DNA of 64,000 nt from the NCBI GenBank assembly GCA_030737875.1, contig CM060912.1, positions 129,155,993 to 129,219,992 of the forward strand, written 5' to 3'. Source of the DNA: Allium sativum (taxonomy: Eukaryota > Streptophyta > Magnoliopsida > Asparagales > Amaryllidaceae). The position numbers and the translations under genes are program-made. Numbering within the stretch: position 1 is the first letter of the stretch; the number at the start of each line of letters is the position of its first letter. Under the pieces are notes generated by a model. The model did not search any database. It had not been told where the DNA came from and was given only the letters and a program-made list of their open reading frames with translations. Below are positions 11,647 to 23,712 of this stretch, piece by piece.

Positions 11647-11722
11647 GTCGACAGAGGTGTCGACTGCCCAGTCGACACCGCCCCAACCCATGTCGACTGC
11701 CCAGTCGACACGGGTGTTGACC
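11647..11722 (+). repeat. GTCGAC palindrome array, right LTR
   Basis: Counterpart of the left-LTR array. The 10- to 11-bp inverted repeat is kept, the second palindrome has grown to 9-bp arms (TGTCGACTG, CC, mirror), and the last hexamer has changed to GTTGAC. The differences look like CpG transitions. Confidence 0.85.
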
Positions 11723-11852
11723 TGGGTACTCGGCCAGGTTGGCCTGGGTGCAGTCTGAAGGGGTTTGGGCTGTGTTTTGGGGCTTGTGACGAGATCTGAT
11801 GGCTCTAAACTAATCTAGGGTTAATCTAAGGGCCTAAACTACATCCTAAATC

Positions 11853-11860
11853 TATAAATA
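11853..11860 (+). promoter_or_regulatory. TATA box of gypsy B right LTR
   Basis: TATAAATA, aligned with 3555-3562. If active it would drive read-out transcription into the right arm of CACTA 1. Confidence 0.6.
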
Positions 11861-12107
11861 CACCCTAAGACTACCATAATCCATACTAAAAATAGATACA
11901 ACATCATCATGCTGTCAAAATGCAACTTAGAAGGAGCCTCCACAAATTAGAGAGGAAGATAGCTTCTCAAATCAACTTCTAATCAACTCTAGCAACTAAA
12001 TTTTCTTCATAGGAGTGCTAATCAACAAGTTGTGAGTTTCTATGCCTTTAGCAAGCAATTGCTAAACTAATTATGATAGGATGTAATGAGGTTATGGTTA
12101 TGAATGT

Positions 12108-12488
12108 GGATCAATGCAAGTTATGTTATCATATGCTATGTGCTCATGATGTTAGTTATGCAAGTTTTATGCTATATGTCCATGATGCTAGTTATGCAAG
12201 TTTTATGCTATATGTTCATGATGCTAGTTATGCAAATCACTATGATAAACATTGATCCATTATGACACCATGTTATGCAAGTTTGGTGTTTGATTATATG
12301 CAAGTTCATATATGACATGTTATGCAAGTTTGGTGTTTGATTATATGCAAGTTCATATATGACATGATTGCAAGTTTGGTGTTTGATTATATGCAAGTTC
12401 ATATATGACATGTTATGCAAGTTTGGTGTTTGATTATATGCAAGTTCATATATGACATGTTATGCAAGCTTGGTGTTTGATTATACAC
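12108..12488 (+). repeat. ATGCAAG tandem repeats, right LTR
   Basis: Same 36-bp and 46-47-bp units as in the left LTR, with the same number of copies, so the array has not changed in size since insertion. Confidence 0.85.
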
Positions 12489-15400
12489 AAGTAACATGTG
12501 CAAGTCTACACCTTTGTATGATATGCATACATATGCAAGTTTACCCCTTTGTATGTCATGCATATATATGCATGTTTACCCCTTTTTATGATATGAGTAA
12601 CATATGCAAGTTCATCCCTTTTTAGACCTATGACATGTATGCAAGTTTATCCATTTATGATAGGTCTATGACATGCACATCTATGCAAGTTACCCTCTTT
12701 ATGACATATGTGATTCATGCAAGTTTGGGTTGATTATTTATGCTAGTTGGGTTTGATGCTATGGTCATATATGCAAGTTGACACCTTTAAAATCCATGTT
12801 GATGCTAATGTTATGCTAAGTTGAACCCATTGTATTTGTGATGAATCTTCCTTTTTAAGTATGTCATGTTAGCGTATTCCGTAGGGAACGATGGGGTTAA
12901 TATTCATGTTAACAAAATTGTTGTGAAATTGGTATGATGTTGCATACCATAAGTGGATGGACATAATTGAGTCAATTATGTACATCATTAAATTGGAATT
13001 AATTAGGGAGAATTAATTCAAAATATGGGGGTGATTAATTAGGTGTAATTAATCGACTAAGACACGAGGTTGGACCCTTTTGTAGCATAAGACTGCCCGG
13101 ACCTGACCGACAAATCCAGTGGCTACAAATGATTGGCCCAATGTGAGAGGTCTTAGGCATAAACTAAATACGTGACAAGTGTAAAGACACGAGGTTAGAC
13201 TCGGTTATGGCGTAAGGCTGCCCGGACCCGACCGACAAATCCAGCTGCCATAAAAGATAGTCTAATGTGAGAGGTCTTTACAAAGGTTACAGTCTTAATC
13301 AATTAAGAAACACTTAACCAGATAAGCATGTAGTGGGGCATGAGGGGTTAAGTGGGTGCCTTGGGTGGCATGTGGAAATCTAGTGATTGCCTTGGGTGGT
13401 AATAGAAAATACGATTAGAATACTTAACCAAAGTGGAAACATGTAATTAAACATGATTAAAGGGTTAAGTGGGATACACTAGAGGGAGCAAGCTTAGGTG
13501 GGTAGCTTGTGGGGGCCCATTTCAACCAGTAACCCATATGTATCTTTGTGGGCTCGACCCATGTCGAGGACGGGACACACGTACTGGGCTTGACTATAAG
13601 AGGCCAAAACGGGTTAGCGGTGGCAACGCAAGTCCAACGGGTCTCATATGCGTTTGTGGACCCGGGCTGGTAGGTAAGACGTTGTTGCATCGTGTAGGTA
13701 TAAGCCGTGCATCAGTGTTGGTATCGGGTTGCCACCTTGGGGAATGATACACACCACTGTGGGGCCAACACGGATATCTACGTTAGGGAGCCGATCGCTT
13801 GGGGAGTAGTGGGTACACCTAGTGGAGATAGGGGCAGACGGCACCTATGTGGTCAGCTAGGGGTACACGAAACTACTAGTTAAATTTTCTAAGTCCTTGG
13901 GTGGGATCAACCTTTAAGATAGGAATGACTGGTGTGGTGCAGTGTAGTAATTATCCTTGGGTGGGTAGATGCGTCTTTACCGTTATCTTGGTTCTTCCTA
14001 TGTCTAGTTGGCTGCTTAGTGTAGTCATTTATCCCCAGTCGTTACCGTACCAAGTTTATATCATACCCTAATTACTTTAATGATTGTACTGTTAAAGTTA
14101 TAGGACTCGCTCAGACTTATGTCTGACCCCGTTGTTTTATCTTCCCCCCCCCTCAGGTCCTCAGGTTGGGCCTAGCACTAGTGGGCTTTGATCAGATTGC
14201 TTTATCTATCTTTTGGAGCTTGGACCGTTGATGTAAAGCTCAGCTTATCTTTTCTATTATGGCTATTAGTATATAGTGGGATTATGTACTTATGTTTTAT
14301 CGAGATGGATATTTTGTACTTGACTCTTGTTGGTTTTTGATATGTAACCAAACATGTTTACCTTCTGCTGCAATGAAATGATGTTTTAAATTTCAAGTAT
14401 TACTTATATCTGTCTTGTTGTAATTTTTCTGTTCTATATTCACTTAAAATACTCCACCGAAGTTAAGGCATTCCCTTAGTGAGTGACCTTAGCGGGTGTG
14501 GGGTGTTACAGTCCGCCCACTAACTCGAAATTTGAAACTTCCTCCATGTGCTCTTCTATAAATAAACCCTATTCCATAGATTACGTCACCAACCACGTAT
14601 TTCTTCTTACCGTATCCATTACCGTTTCCAACCACGTATTTCTTCTTTTTCCTCTTACCGTATCCATGGCCTCTCTTCAAATTCGACTCCTCTTCCGACT
14701 GCTTCAAAACTGAATCACATCAGAACTAGATCTATAGCTCTTATTCAACTCCTTTTAACAATCCGACTCCTCACATCGGATCAAAGACACTGAATTTTCA
14801 TCTCCTCTTCAAACCGAATTCGCTTCACCTATTCTGCGTAGATTGGCGGCGGATCCAAGTCAATCAACTCACCGTGTTTTAGATCGAAAGAAGCATGAAT
14901 GGTTTCATCGAGATCAAAGTCGACTTTGGGTTTTGAAAGTTTCTGGTTTTTGGGTATTTGGCTACCAGATTTTTGTCTATTTTGGGTTCGGGTTTGATTT
15001 AATTTATTTCAATGACGTCAACCGGTTTTGTGTATTTAGAGGCCTTGTTGAAATTTTCTGGTTACAGTCAGTTCCTCCTAGAGAATAGAAGAGGAGACTT
15101 AGTATTGTAAAATAATTTTAGTTTAAACTATGGCTGTGTTGACTACTGCTTTTCACATAGAAATCTTTTTGTTTCTAGAATAATTGCATACTAGGAATGG
15201 GAAGTTAATTCATTGTATAATTCTGAGACTAATCACAACTTAAACAATAATTTTTATATATAGATTTCAGAAATGATTGATTCTGAAATGATTAATTCAT
15301 ATAATGTCCACTGAGAAAATATTGATTCACTCTTTTATGCGGAGTGTGGGCTTTCACTGTTCAAAAAATACATTATCCATTATTTAGTGCATTACATCAT

Positions 15401-15499
15401 ATATGTTGCATTTGATCAATGCAGCTTCTGTGCAATCAAATGCAACATCAATAAGTTTTATTATATGATCTAGTGCAACATTCATGATGCACAAAAGGT

Positions 15500-15571
15500 A
15501 AAGGTGGATTCTGATGATGCAGTAGCTGTAGCTTACAGAGAAGAAATGCAGGACAGAGACAACATATCATA
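15500..15571 (+). pseudogene. exon-like fragment in CACTA 1
   Basis: Codes for KVDSDDAVAVAYREEMQDRD and a few more residues before a stop. The acidic, regular codon pattern differs from the surrounding AT-rich sequence, which is why I note it. No clear splice acceptor and no family recognised. It may be part of a captured gene or chance. Confidence 0.3.
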
Positions 15572-16250
15572 GGCAAGCACGAGTTTACACTTTGCTATCT
15601 CATTGCAATATTAGTTGGTTAATGCCTAATTATTGTTGTTTAGAATGATTGATATATGTTTGTTGTTACTTTAAGCCGTAGGCTATTTTTTCAAAGCTAA
15701 ATCGTGAATTTTGTTTTTCATATGTACACCAAATTAAACATTTAGAAGATATACATACAGACTGTAATAGTATAAACAAACGGAAAATTCATAGTTTTTT
15801 GCTGATTTCAATTGTATTATGACATTGATTATACGTGATCGTATTGTATCATGGATCATGACACTTGTAAGATGATCGTTGGGTTGATATTATAACTGTG
15901 GAGCACTTGTGAAAAATATCCTGTTGAAATTTCAGCAATATCAGTTGCAAATATAAGAGTTTACATAGTTCTGGTTAAATGAAGTTTTGGGTCTGCTTAC
16001 ATTTTTGTCATTTTTGACTCAAGCCCGTGCATATGAAAAGAAAACCAGTTTGTGGTCGGTAGCTTGATTATTGATATATGACACTTTAGGTGTACTGTGT
16101 ATTGTTTTTTCCGCTGTGTTGATTATTATTTTTTCCTTCGTGTAAAGCTGAGTAATGAGATAGATGATTTTATGTCTGAACCTAGTGCACCAGTTTAGTT
16201 TGAAATATTGTTGGAATTTCTAAAATCAATATATACAAATAATTGTTTAG

Positions 16251-16332
16251 GTTGAGAGCTTAAGGACAACATTTAGGGAAGTTGGAGAAGAAGCTAAGGG
16301 CGTTGCGCTGGCTAGTGATGCCTTCCCATTTG
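16251..16332 (+). pseudogene. exon-like fragment with splice signals in CACTA 1
   Basis: 82 bp between an acceptor-like TTGTTTAG and a strong donor GTAAGT. One frame is open throughout and reads LRTTFREVGEEAKGVALASD followed by AFPF. It looks like a real captured plant exon because both splice sites and the frame are intact, but I do not recognise the protein. It lies in the right arm of CACTA 1, on the same strand as the fragment at 15500. Confidence 0.45.
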
Positions 16333-16954
16333 GTAAGTAAAAGCATATTTTAGAGACAACTTATAGTACTTCTATGTTCATCGATGATTTGCCTATATTC
16401 TTGTGTTGATTAGGATGGAAAATTTTGAGTCAAATTAACCATACTACATTTTTCGGAAACATTGAACTGATTATTAAGAACTTTTGGTGAGTCTACCATG
16501 GTTTTACTTTTTTGTTTTTGTTTTGATTCTTGTTGAATAAAAATATCAAAATATTTATTTGTATGTATAATTACGCTTTGTAGGTTACATAACTTTCAGA
16601 GGCAAGTGAGCTCTACAGATTTTAGAGGCAATTCCTGATGTGAATAGAAGATATGAGGATAGCATTAGGTGGAGACCAATTACATCTCAGAGGCAAATGA
16701 GCTTTGCAGATTTCATAGGCAAATGAGCTTTGTAATTAGATTAAAGGCTTTCAGAGGCAAATGAGGACACTTGTAATTTTGTACATTTTTTGTGCGGTAT
16801 ATGATTTATAATTTGTATTTTGAATATAAAGTTGTGATTTTTATCAATAAATGGATTATAATGCTTTTAAACTTACATCTATTTCTTATGTTATTTATCT
16901 ATTTATTGCTGCATATATATAATGTATATAGATTCTTATGCATTTAATTTGAGG

Positions 16955-17239
16955 ATATATTACAACTATAAAATAAAAGTTGTAATAAAATATATCACAA
17001 CGGTTATAAATAATTGTAAAAATCACAACAACAACTGTGCATAACTGTTGTAAAAAAATTTATTACAACGGCGGAAAAAAGTTATAAAATATACATATTA
17101 CAATGGTGTTGCAACAGTACAAAAAAGTTGTAAAAGATTTTAGTCTATTACAACTTCTTGATACACGACGGTTGGCCCACCGTTGTAAAATGTATATTAC
17201 AACTTTGTCCACCGTTGTTATATGGTCATTTTGTTGTAG
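16955..17239. repeat. right subterminal repeats of CACTA 1
   Basis: More than ten copies of GTTGTAA or TTACAAC in both orientations ahead of the terminal GTTGTAG. In CACTA elements such clusters are transposase-binding sites. Confidence 0.7.
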
Positions 17240-17974
17240 CCACCGCTTGCTTGCGGTTTCAGCTCCTCTGCAGATGAAACCTCCGTCTTCGACTTAGGGT
17301 AAAGACTCTCTGACCTCAATGCTTTCCCCACAATCGATTCAAACGTCTCATCGATGTGGTTAATAAGCCTTTCCTCCAAGTATCCATCCAAACCAGTTAT
17401 AAACTTCTCGTTCTTCTTCTCGGCAGTATCGGTAAGGGATAATCCATGCTTCGATAAAGTATCAAACTCTGCAATGTACTCTGAGACTGCCCTACCATTC
17501 TACTTAAGCTCCAGAAATTTCCAAAACAACTCTGATTTCTGAGCAGTTGGGATAAACTTATCACTAAATCGGGCCTTAAACTGATCCCATGTAACTTGAT
17601 CCTTTGGACTAGCCGCCTTAATAGCATTCCACCAATTCATCGCCCGTCCTTGCAACTGACGGGATGCTAGCTTTCTCTTCATCGCATCCTCAATACCCAA
17701 GTCTTCGAAGATACTCTCACAGCTATCCAACCAATCCTGAACTTCTGTAGTCGATTCCATTCCGTGGAACAACTTCCTACCAAGGCTAGTGTAATCCTTG
17801 CATAGCTTGGCGAAATCAGCCCTAGGCGCCTACTCCACCACCATTTGCAGCATTAGGAGCTTCCTTCTGAACATCCCTAAGCATCTCTCTCATGAGGTCA
17901 GTGAACATCGTCCTCATATTAGGAGCATTCCCATTATTAGATCCTCTACCAACACGCCTCGTATATCGGCTCAT
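17240..17974 (-). pseudogene. gypsy A gag N-terminal part
   Basis: On the minus strand, starting with MSRYTRRVGRGSNNGNAPNM at 17974. A gag capsid domain follows at 17772-17500: VQDWLDSCESIFEDLGIED, then LQGRAMNWWNAIK and FKARFSDKFIP, the classic retrotransposon gag pattern. Stops at about 17822 (after GGGVGA) and 17505 (after FLELK) break the frame. Further gag sequence continues down to 17241, where CACTA 1 ends; the zinc-knuckle part resumes at 1794. It lies about 185 bp inside the primer site of element A. Confidence 0.88.
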
Positions 17975-18159
17975 CGTTCAATCTGTAAGGAGAAAACGAT
18001 TAACCATCTCTTCAGTGGTGCCAGTGCAATGCGACTTCATCCTTAAGTATACTAATAGTATATATATAGCTTTTGAAAACCAAAATATCACAAATACGCG
18101 CTCTCATATACATACGATCTCTCTCTGGTGTCTTCCCTAGGTTAACTACGCAACCTAGA

Positions 18160-18171
18160 GCTCTGATACCA
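18160..18171 (-). promoter_or_regulatory. primer-binding site of gypsy A
   Basis: On the minus strand TGGTATCAGAGC, two bases inside the LTR edge at 18174, complementary to initiator methionine tRNA. It fixes the orientation of element A. Confidence 0.92.
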
Positions 18172-18173
18172 AA

Positions 18174-19389
18174 TGTGACGGCCCGCCCGCACTAGCCGCC
18201 ATTTCCAATGAAAGTGCATTGTGCCATTGCCCGACTAGCATAGGACGGTCACCAAAGAAAGGAAAAGAAAGGAATTTGAACTAACAAGGAACCTGTGGAA
18301 TGTCTCACAGTGCATGGAATAAAATATAATAATAACATACTTGTTATAAAACAGGCGAGACAGTGCATAAGTTGAAAACTAAACCATAATCATCATAGTA
18401 GCGGAAATCCAAAATACATCTTATGATTCATAACCATTATTACAACTTCAAAATACTCTCTCTAAAGAAAAAGAAAGGAAAGGTACGCTACTAATGCCTA
18501 AAGCAGTGACCATCAACAACACAGGGAGAATATATGTAGATAATACGTAGGAGCCTCCTGCTCATCTCCGGATCAGCTACTCGTGCATAACCATCTAACC
18601 TGTCTCTAGTCTGCTCGTTTAGGAGCACCCAAAGTAATAAGAAGAGACATAAAACTCTGGGTCAGACAAAAGTCTGGTATGAGCGATAAGCAATAAAACA
18701 GAACAATAGCAGGTATACTAAACCATACCTGAATCTGGACCTGCAACCAAAGAGTTAGCACAACTTACCGTACAATACTCTTAGGTGCCACTAATATATG
18801 GTGTAAAGGATACAGGGATGGGGGTGTGCATGTCGTAGTGATGGCAAACAATCAAGCATAGCAACCATCCTCACATCTCTCACTCAGTGAGTAAAGCATA
18901 CAAAATCCACCGCTTTGGTCACCCAATACTTTGTTATGATCACTTTGCCCCAAGGAGTCGTGACGGCTCCACTGCACTGATCCATAACCACTAATACTTT
19001 GCTATGTCCACTCTGCCCCCATGAAGTCGTGATAACTCCACTACACTGGCTCATAGCCATGCTACGATCACTCTGCCCCATGAAGTAATAACTACCCCCA
19101 CTGCACTAATCCGTAGCCTAACATTCATCTTTCGGTGGTAAATCAAAGTTATGGACGTCGATACCTCCTTAGCACACGTCTACACCAAAGTCCAACCATG
19201 AAGTTAACTCATTGGTTCCCAACTAAATACTTAGTACAAACTTCCCATTTGGACTACCTTTGCATCTCGAGTTTTGGTCTTCTCTGGATCAGTTCGGTTG
19301 TCCACTTCTATTCACTTCAAGTCGCACTCCCAGTTCGATTCATGACTCACGTCTCTAGTCCAAGCACCTTGGGTCGGTTCGCAGTCACC
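18174..19389 (-). repeat. gypsy A 5' LTR, downstream part
   Basis: Begins on the plus strand with TGTGACGGCCCGCCCGC next to the primer site and is cut at 19389 by LARD-1. The last five bases (19385-19389, TCACC) are the left TSD of that insertion. The LTR continues at 31639. It contains three imperfect tandem units at 18937-19115. Confidence 0.88.
18937..19115. repeat. imperfect 60-70-bp tandem repeat in gypsy A LTR
   Basis: Three units sharing GATCACTYTGCCCC, GAAGTCGTGATAACTCCACT (with variants) and CACTG-ATCCATAGCC. Confidence 0.75.
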
Positions 19390-22300
19390 TGTAACGACCC
19401 GAAAACCCCCTAACGGGAAATCACGAATTCTACTGAGGACAAGACGAATCGGAACACAAACAGAAGAACATTCCATTGCTTATTACAACAATTTCATCAG
19501 AATACAAGAATATAAAGAATATGAATAAATATTACACGTTTACTAAACATTAGAGATTTACAATTTCATTACCTAGTAGCGGAAAATAATACAAATCACA
19601 ACTGAAAGAAATATACGGATACAGAGCCTTCCGAATATCATCCCAGCTGTAAATCAGGATCTTGTGAATATAAATCTGCAAAACCAAAACTACTAGTTGC
19701 CCATGTCAAAATAAGATCACCCAGAGTTTAGGTTAAAACAATAAACTCCAGGTCAGTCATGTGACTCATGTGAGAACTAAACAGTTATTAGTCTTTATTT
19801 TAAAGTTAGGTAAATCAAGGGACCATACCGTATAACACAGAACGGGTTTCCTCCCAAGAATACCAGTGCATAAAACAACAGCGCAATGCTAAATAAAGAA
19901 CTATGAAGCTATTATAAGACCCAGGTCCCATCACACAATGCAACGCAAGCCGGAGGATATGGTTTTACCTTATAATAGCTAAAGAATGCTTGATACGCTA
20001 AATTTCATCTTTTATTATTACTATAAGTGTATAGTGTCAAAACAATTTAAATCATAAGTATCAATCATAGACGGCATAAGTGCCCCATACCACTATGTCG
20101 CCATATATAGGTTTACAACTAAAACCGCACAATGTCGTATTGGAAGTTGGATTTCCATCTGTGAACCAAGGCAAAAGATACCTCTACCGATTTCGAGACA
20201 ATCTAGCCCATGTCTCAGGCAAGTACTCAGTCAAGCCTTTGGATCGTCAGGGCCGGTCCACCGATGTGGATTAAAATGCCTGAACACTGTGTTTCCCCGC
20301 CCTTTGGGGGCAAATGAGTCCTATGACTCCATCGGCTCCACATGGTCACCGATATATCCGAAGTGCCTCGCAACCCAACAACCACATAAGTAAAACTCGT
20401 CAGGGCGTGTCAAACCACTAACGCCACTTCTAGCTAAAAGGAAACGCATGCCCTCCCTGAGGTCCTCTCCCGTTTCTGGTTCACACCGGGGTGTGAGGCT
20501 CGCGAATTAACGCTACACAAAGCTACGCCACAAAGGCCGTGCTTTGATCATCAACCACAAGACTCTGCTTTTCAACAAAAGCCTTGATCATTTGCATCTT
20601 AGCATGCCATACAGGAAAACCATTCCATGCAACCGAAATCCATCAATCACACAGAATGATATCCAATGTCAGATACACAGTCCATTTACAAGTCCGTTCT
20701 AGGTCTGAACTAAACCGGAGGCACCTTGTACCTCGCATATCCATCGATCTCCAAGTACGTCTGGACGATCACCAACTGATTCCCTCCTCTTGGGTGTACA
20801 ACCCAATCAAGATCATCAGTAATTATCCAAATGATGTTGAAGACCTCCGATCTTCGACCACCGTCTTCATCCTCGACACATCATCGAATCAGTTATTCAG
20901 AATGGGATAAACCCGGTCTTTTTGAATAACTCGCGTATATAATAAATAAGTGTTGCACAAACACAACGTACGCCTCATTCCAATTTAGAATATTCTTTTA
21001 TTCAAATATTCTAAATACTTTGGGAAAGGTTCCCGTTAATTTTATCAAACATAAATTCTTTCAAATTTATTCTTTAATCTTCCTTTGAATATCAATTCAA
21101 ACCAAATTATGGTTTATCCAAACTAGTTGGGATTAACGAACCTTACCGAAGTAATCATTTTCTTTAATTTCCCAATCCCAGCCTATTCATCCCATGAAGT
21201 AAAACTGGTAATACTTCATATCTAACACGTGTTATCAGTAAATTCAATTACCATTTCACGTTCAAATCTAATTAAAGATTTAACTATCGCCTGGAGAAAA
21301 AATGGTGATATTCCATTCTCGATCATTTCAATCTAATTAAAGATTCATTAAAACTCCACTTGGTTTTAATCTTCCCAAAAATCAATATTAATGATTGTTT
21401 AACTTGGGAAATAATATCATGTTTTTAACTGGGTTAAAGAACCAATGTCATTTAAAACATGGTTCACTATAAACCCAAAATCACATTCCATTCTATCAGC
21501 CTTTAACCGTAAATTAGCAAGTGAACAATTCCCTGAGTATTAACCCCGAAGGCCGAAACCAACATCAGATCATTACCCAAGAAACCATTCAACTTAACTA
21601 ATCTTCAGTTAGCTTCTGATTTTCTTAACTCCATTGGGTCTAAGAACAGTATTATTAAAGATACCGTTCACGACAACCCAAAATCACATTCATTTACAAT
21701 GGAATTTTCATGGAAAACAAATCGATATATATAGTCGATATAAACTTCCATATTGACTAATAATATAAATGGAATAACGGCAAAGCCTTTTAAATTCCAG
21801 ATATATTATTTGCCTTCCTCCACAGAAATTCACTTCGATTATTACCAAATTGAATTCCATTCCATTCCAATTTATTTTATTAAATTGGAAAACTTTACTT
21901 TGGAAAATCTCCTTTAAATCTTATCAAAAAGATTTATAAATTCCAAATCCCATTCACTGTAAATCGGGTTAAAGAACGAGTGTTATTTAAAACGCCGTTC
22001 ACGATAAACCCAAAAATCAATTCAAATCCAATTATTGGAAATTCTGGTTACTTTTAAAACCTTTTCAAATCCAATTTATTTATTTCAAAAATAAATGGAT
22101 TATAATTCTAGTTCAAAACTAGTTCATTTCGATAAAAATCTATTTTTATCTTTTCAAATATGGAGTTTTTCGTCCCAATTCTTCCCAAATCATTTCTTAT
22201 GATTTTACAAAAAATATTACTATTTTTAATAATTTTATCAAGGCCCGTACAGTCGATTTCCATCAACGGCCATCAAACTGCACTTAAAGCGACCTTTTCC

Positions 22301-22764
22301 AAATTTTATTTGGACATAATTCCAAATCCAGCCATTAGATTTCAAATCTCTAATATTAGTTAGAAAGCTCTTTCCGGTACAAACCCAACGGTTCCGGTTT
22401 TAGGAGAATCCGACGGTCGGATCTTCCGTAATATCCATTCGAAGTCAATGGTCAAAATTCGCGAACTGCCGCAGCGCTGCGCATTCTATTCAGGCAATTA
22501 TAATTATATATATATTAAATATATTTCGTCAATTTCCATTCAAAACGTATTTTATAAATCGTTTTAAATTCATTTTCAAAACGATTTCAACTTCATATTC
22601 AATTTCTAATCAAAATTGAATATTCCATTTCATCGATATATAAATGATAATATTTTCAAAACATTAGATTTTGAAATCAATTCCTTTTCTATATTCATTA
22701 TAAAAATGAATATAATGTATATAAATATTGTTCGCGTCAAAATGGCGCATATCTAATCAACACG

Positions 22765-22985
22765 GCTTTTATTCAACACATGAATGTTTATTCTATTCAA
22801 CATATGAATATTTATTTTATTCAACACATAAATATATATTTTATTCAACACATGAATATTCGTTCTATTCAACACATGAATTTTCTTTTATTCAACACAT
22901 GAATATATATTTTATTCAACACGTGAATATTATTTCTATTCAACACACGAATTTTCTTTTATTCAACACATGAATATTCTTTTTT
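22765..22985. repeat. 24-bp minisatellite, LARD-1 3' LTR
   Basis: About nine to ten units built on TTCAACACATGAATAT with variable AT-rich ends. Counterpart at 28683-28898. Confidence 0.88.
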
Positions 22986-23639
22986 TTAATATTCTTTACT
23001 TTCCAAATTGGAATGAGGCCTAGTCAATTACCATATAATGTCAATTATATGGATTCCATACAACACATGTATATAATAGCAACGATAAATAATCAGCCGT
23101 CATCCAGAGTGCACCACACAACTGCGTAAGCATTAAATATAAATAATTAACGCTTACACAGCCTGTCAACCCATCGATCGACATATAGCTAAATAATTGG
23201 GATTACTGTATGCCAAATATCATCCCAACACCCGTGTGGGGTTTCAAATCAACAAACACAGATTTTCATTTGTGCAGTTGGGCGATGTATAAAATTTATC
23301 GTCCCAATCAATATCCGTCAAATGGGTGTACATAAACAAATCGTCCAATTTGTTTATAAATATTTATTTTATATACACGTTAAAAATTATATTTTTAACT
23401 ATAAAATACTTTATTTATTCCACCTCCCACAATCAATTTTCACAACACATCAATCAAACAAACAAGTCATCCATGGTCTGTGGACGACGGGTGTCGGGTG
23501 CTACTAAACAGCTTCTGGATCCTAGTATATATTTCAACTAGAAAACAAATTAAAAGTGAGGAGATCTCACCGAGGGTTCCACTCCACCGTGCTTTTTTCT
23601 GATCGGTTAGGATTTGCCTAAAATTCCAATGCGACCTTT

Positions 23640-23673
23640 TCCCGCTGTTCATAGTAAAAATCATATTTTTATT

Positions 23674-23712
<39 letters not shown>

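Larger units (their letters stand above)
3083..14510 (+). mobile_element. Ty3/gypsy element B, nearly intact, chromodomain type
   Basis: Full-length plus-strand element of 11.4 kb: LTR (3083-6213), primer site (6216), gag-pol (6412-10764), 3' untranslated part, polypurine tract (11368), LTR (11380-14510). Both LTRs are 3131 bp, start TGTAACACCCC and end GGGGTGTTACA. By eye they differ at roughly 40 sites (about 1.3%), which indicates a recent insertion. Domain order, long LTRs and a C-terminal chromodomain suggest the Tekay/Del branch of plant chromoviruses (inferred, not tested by phylogeny). No TSD can be matched, because the left flank is extra internal sequence rather than target DNA. Confidence 0.93.
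11380..14510 (+). repeat. gypsy B right LTR
   Basis: 3131 bp, the same length as the left LTR, with the same internal landmarks: GTCGAC array, TATA box, ATGCAAG repeats, twofold 125-bp repeat (about 13056-13290). It is followed directly by GTCCG, which is CACTA 1 sequence. Confidence 0.95.
14511..16950 (+). other. right arm of CACTA 1, gene-like non-coding cargo
   Basis: About 2.4 kb with gene-like composition but no long frame. A TATA-like CTATAAATA lies at 14555, then pyrimidine-rich leader sequence to about 14900. Two short exon-like pieces follow (15500-15571 and 16251-16332), one with good splice signals. Near 16590-16760 the words AGAGGCAAATGAG recur four to five times. I could not assign the fragments to a host gene. 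This is the pattern expected of a CACTA element carrying captured transcript parts. Confidence 0.45.
1795..17239. mobile_element. CACTA transposon 1 (non-autonomous, host of gypsy B)
   Basis: It begins with CACTACAACAAAAACACC at 1795 and ends with an inverted near-copy (TATGGTCATTTTGTTGTAG) at 17239. Both ends carry many short subterminal copies of TTACAAC/GTTGTAA (1810-1980 and 16955-17230), the usual pattern for En/Spm-type ends. A second terminus-like CACTACAACAAAAATACC lies at about 1985. The last TG of the right end seems mutated to CC, and I could not match a 3-bp TSD (TTG on the left, no clear partner on the right). It interrupts gag of element A. No transposase is visible. Without gypsy B it is about 3.2 kb. 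Confidence 0.7.

Noticed and set aside
22728..22973. Open frame of repeated FYSTHEY residues
   Set aside because: Translation of the 24-bp minisatellite; no initiation context, no counterpart protein.
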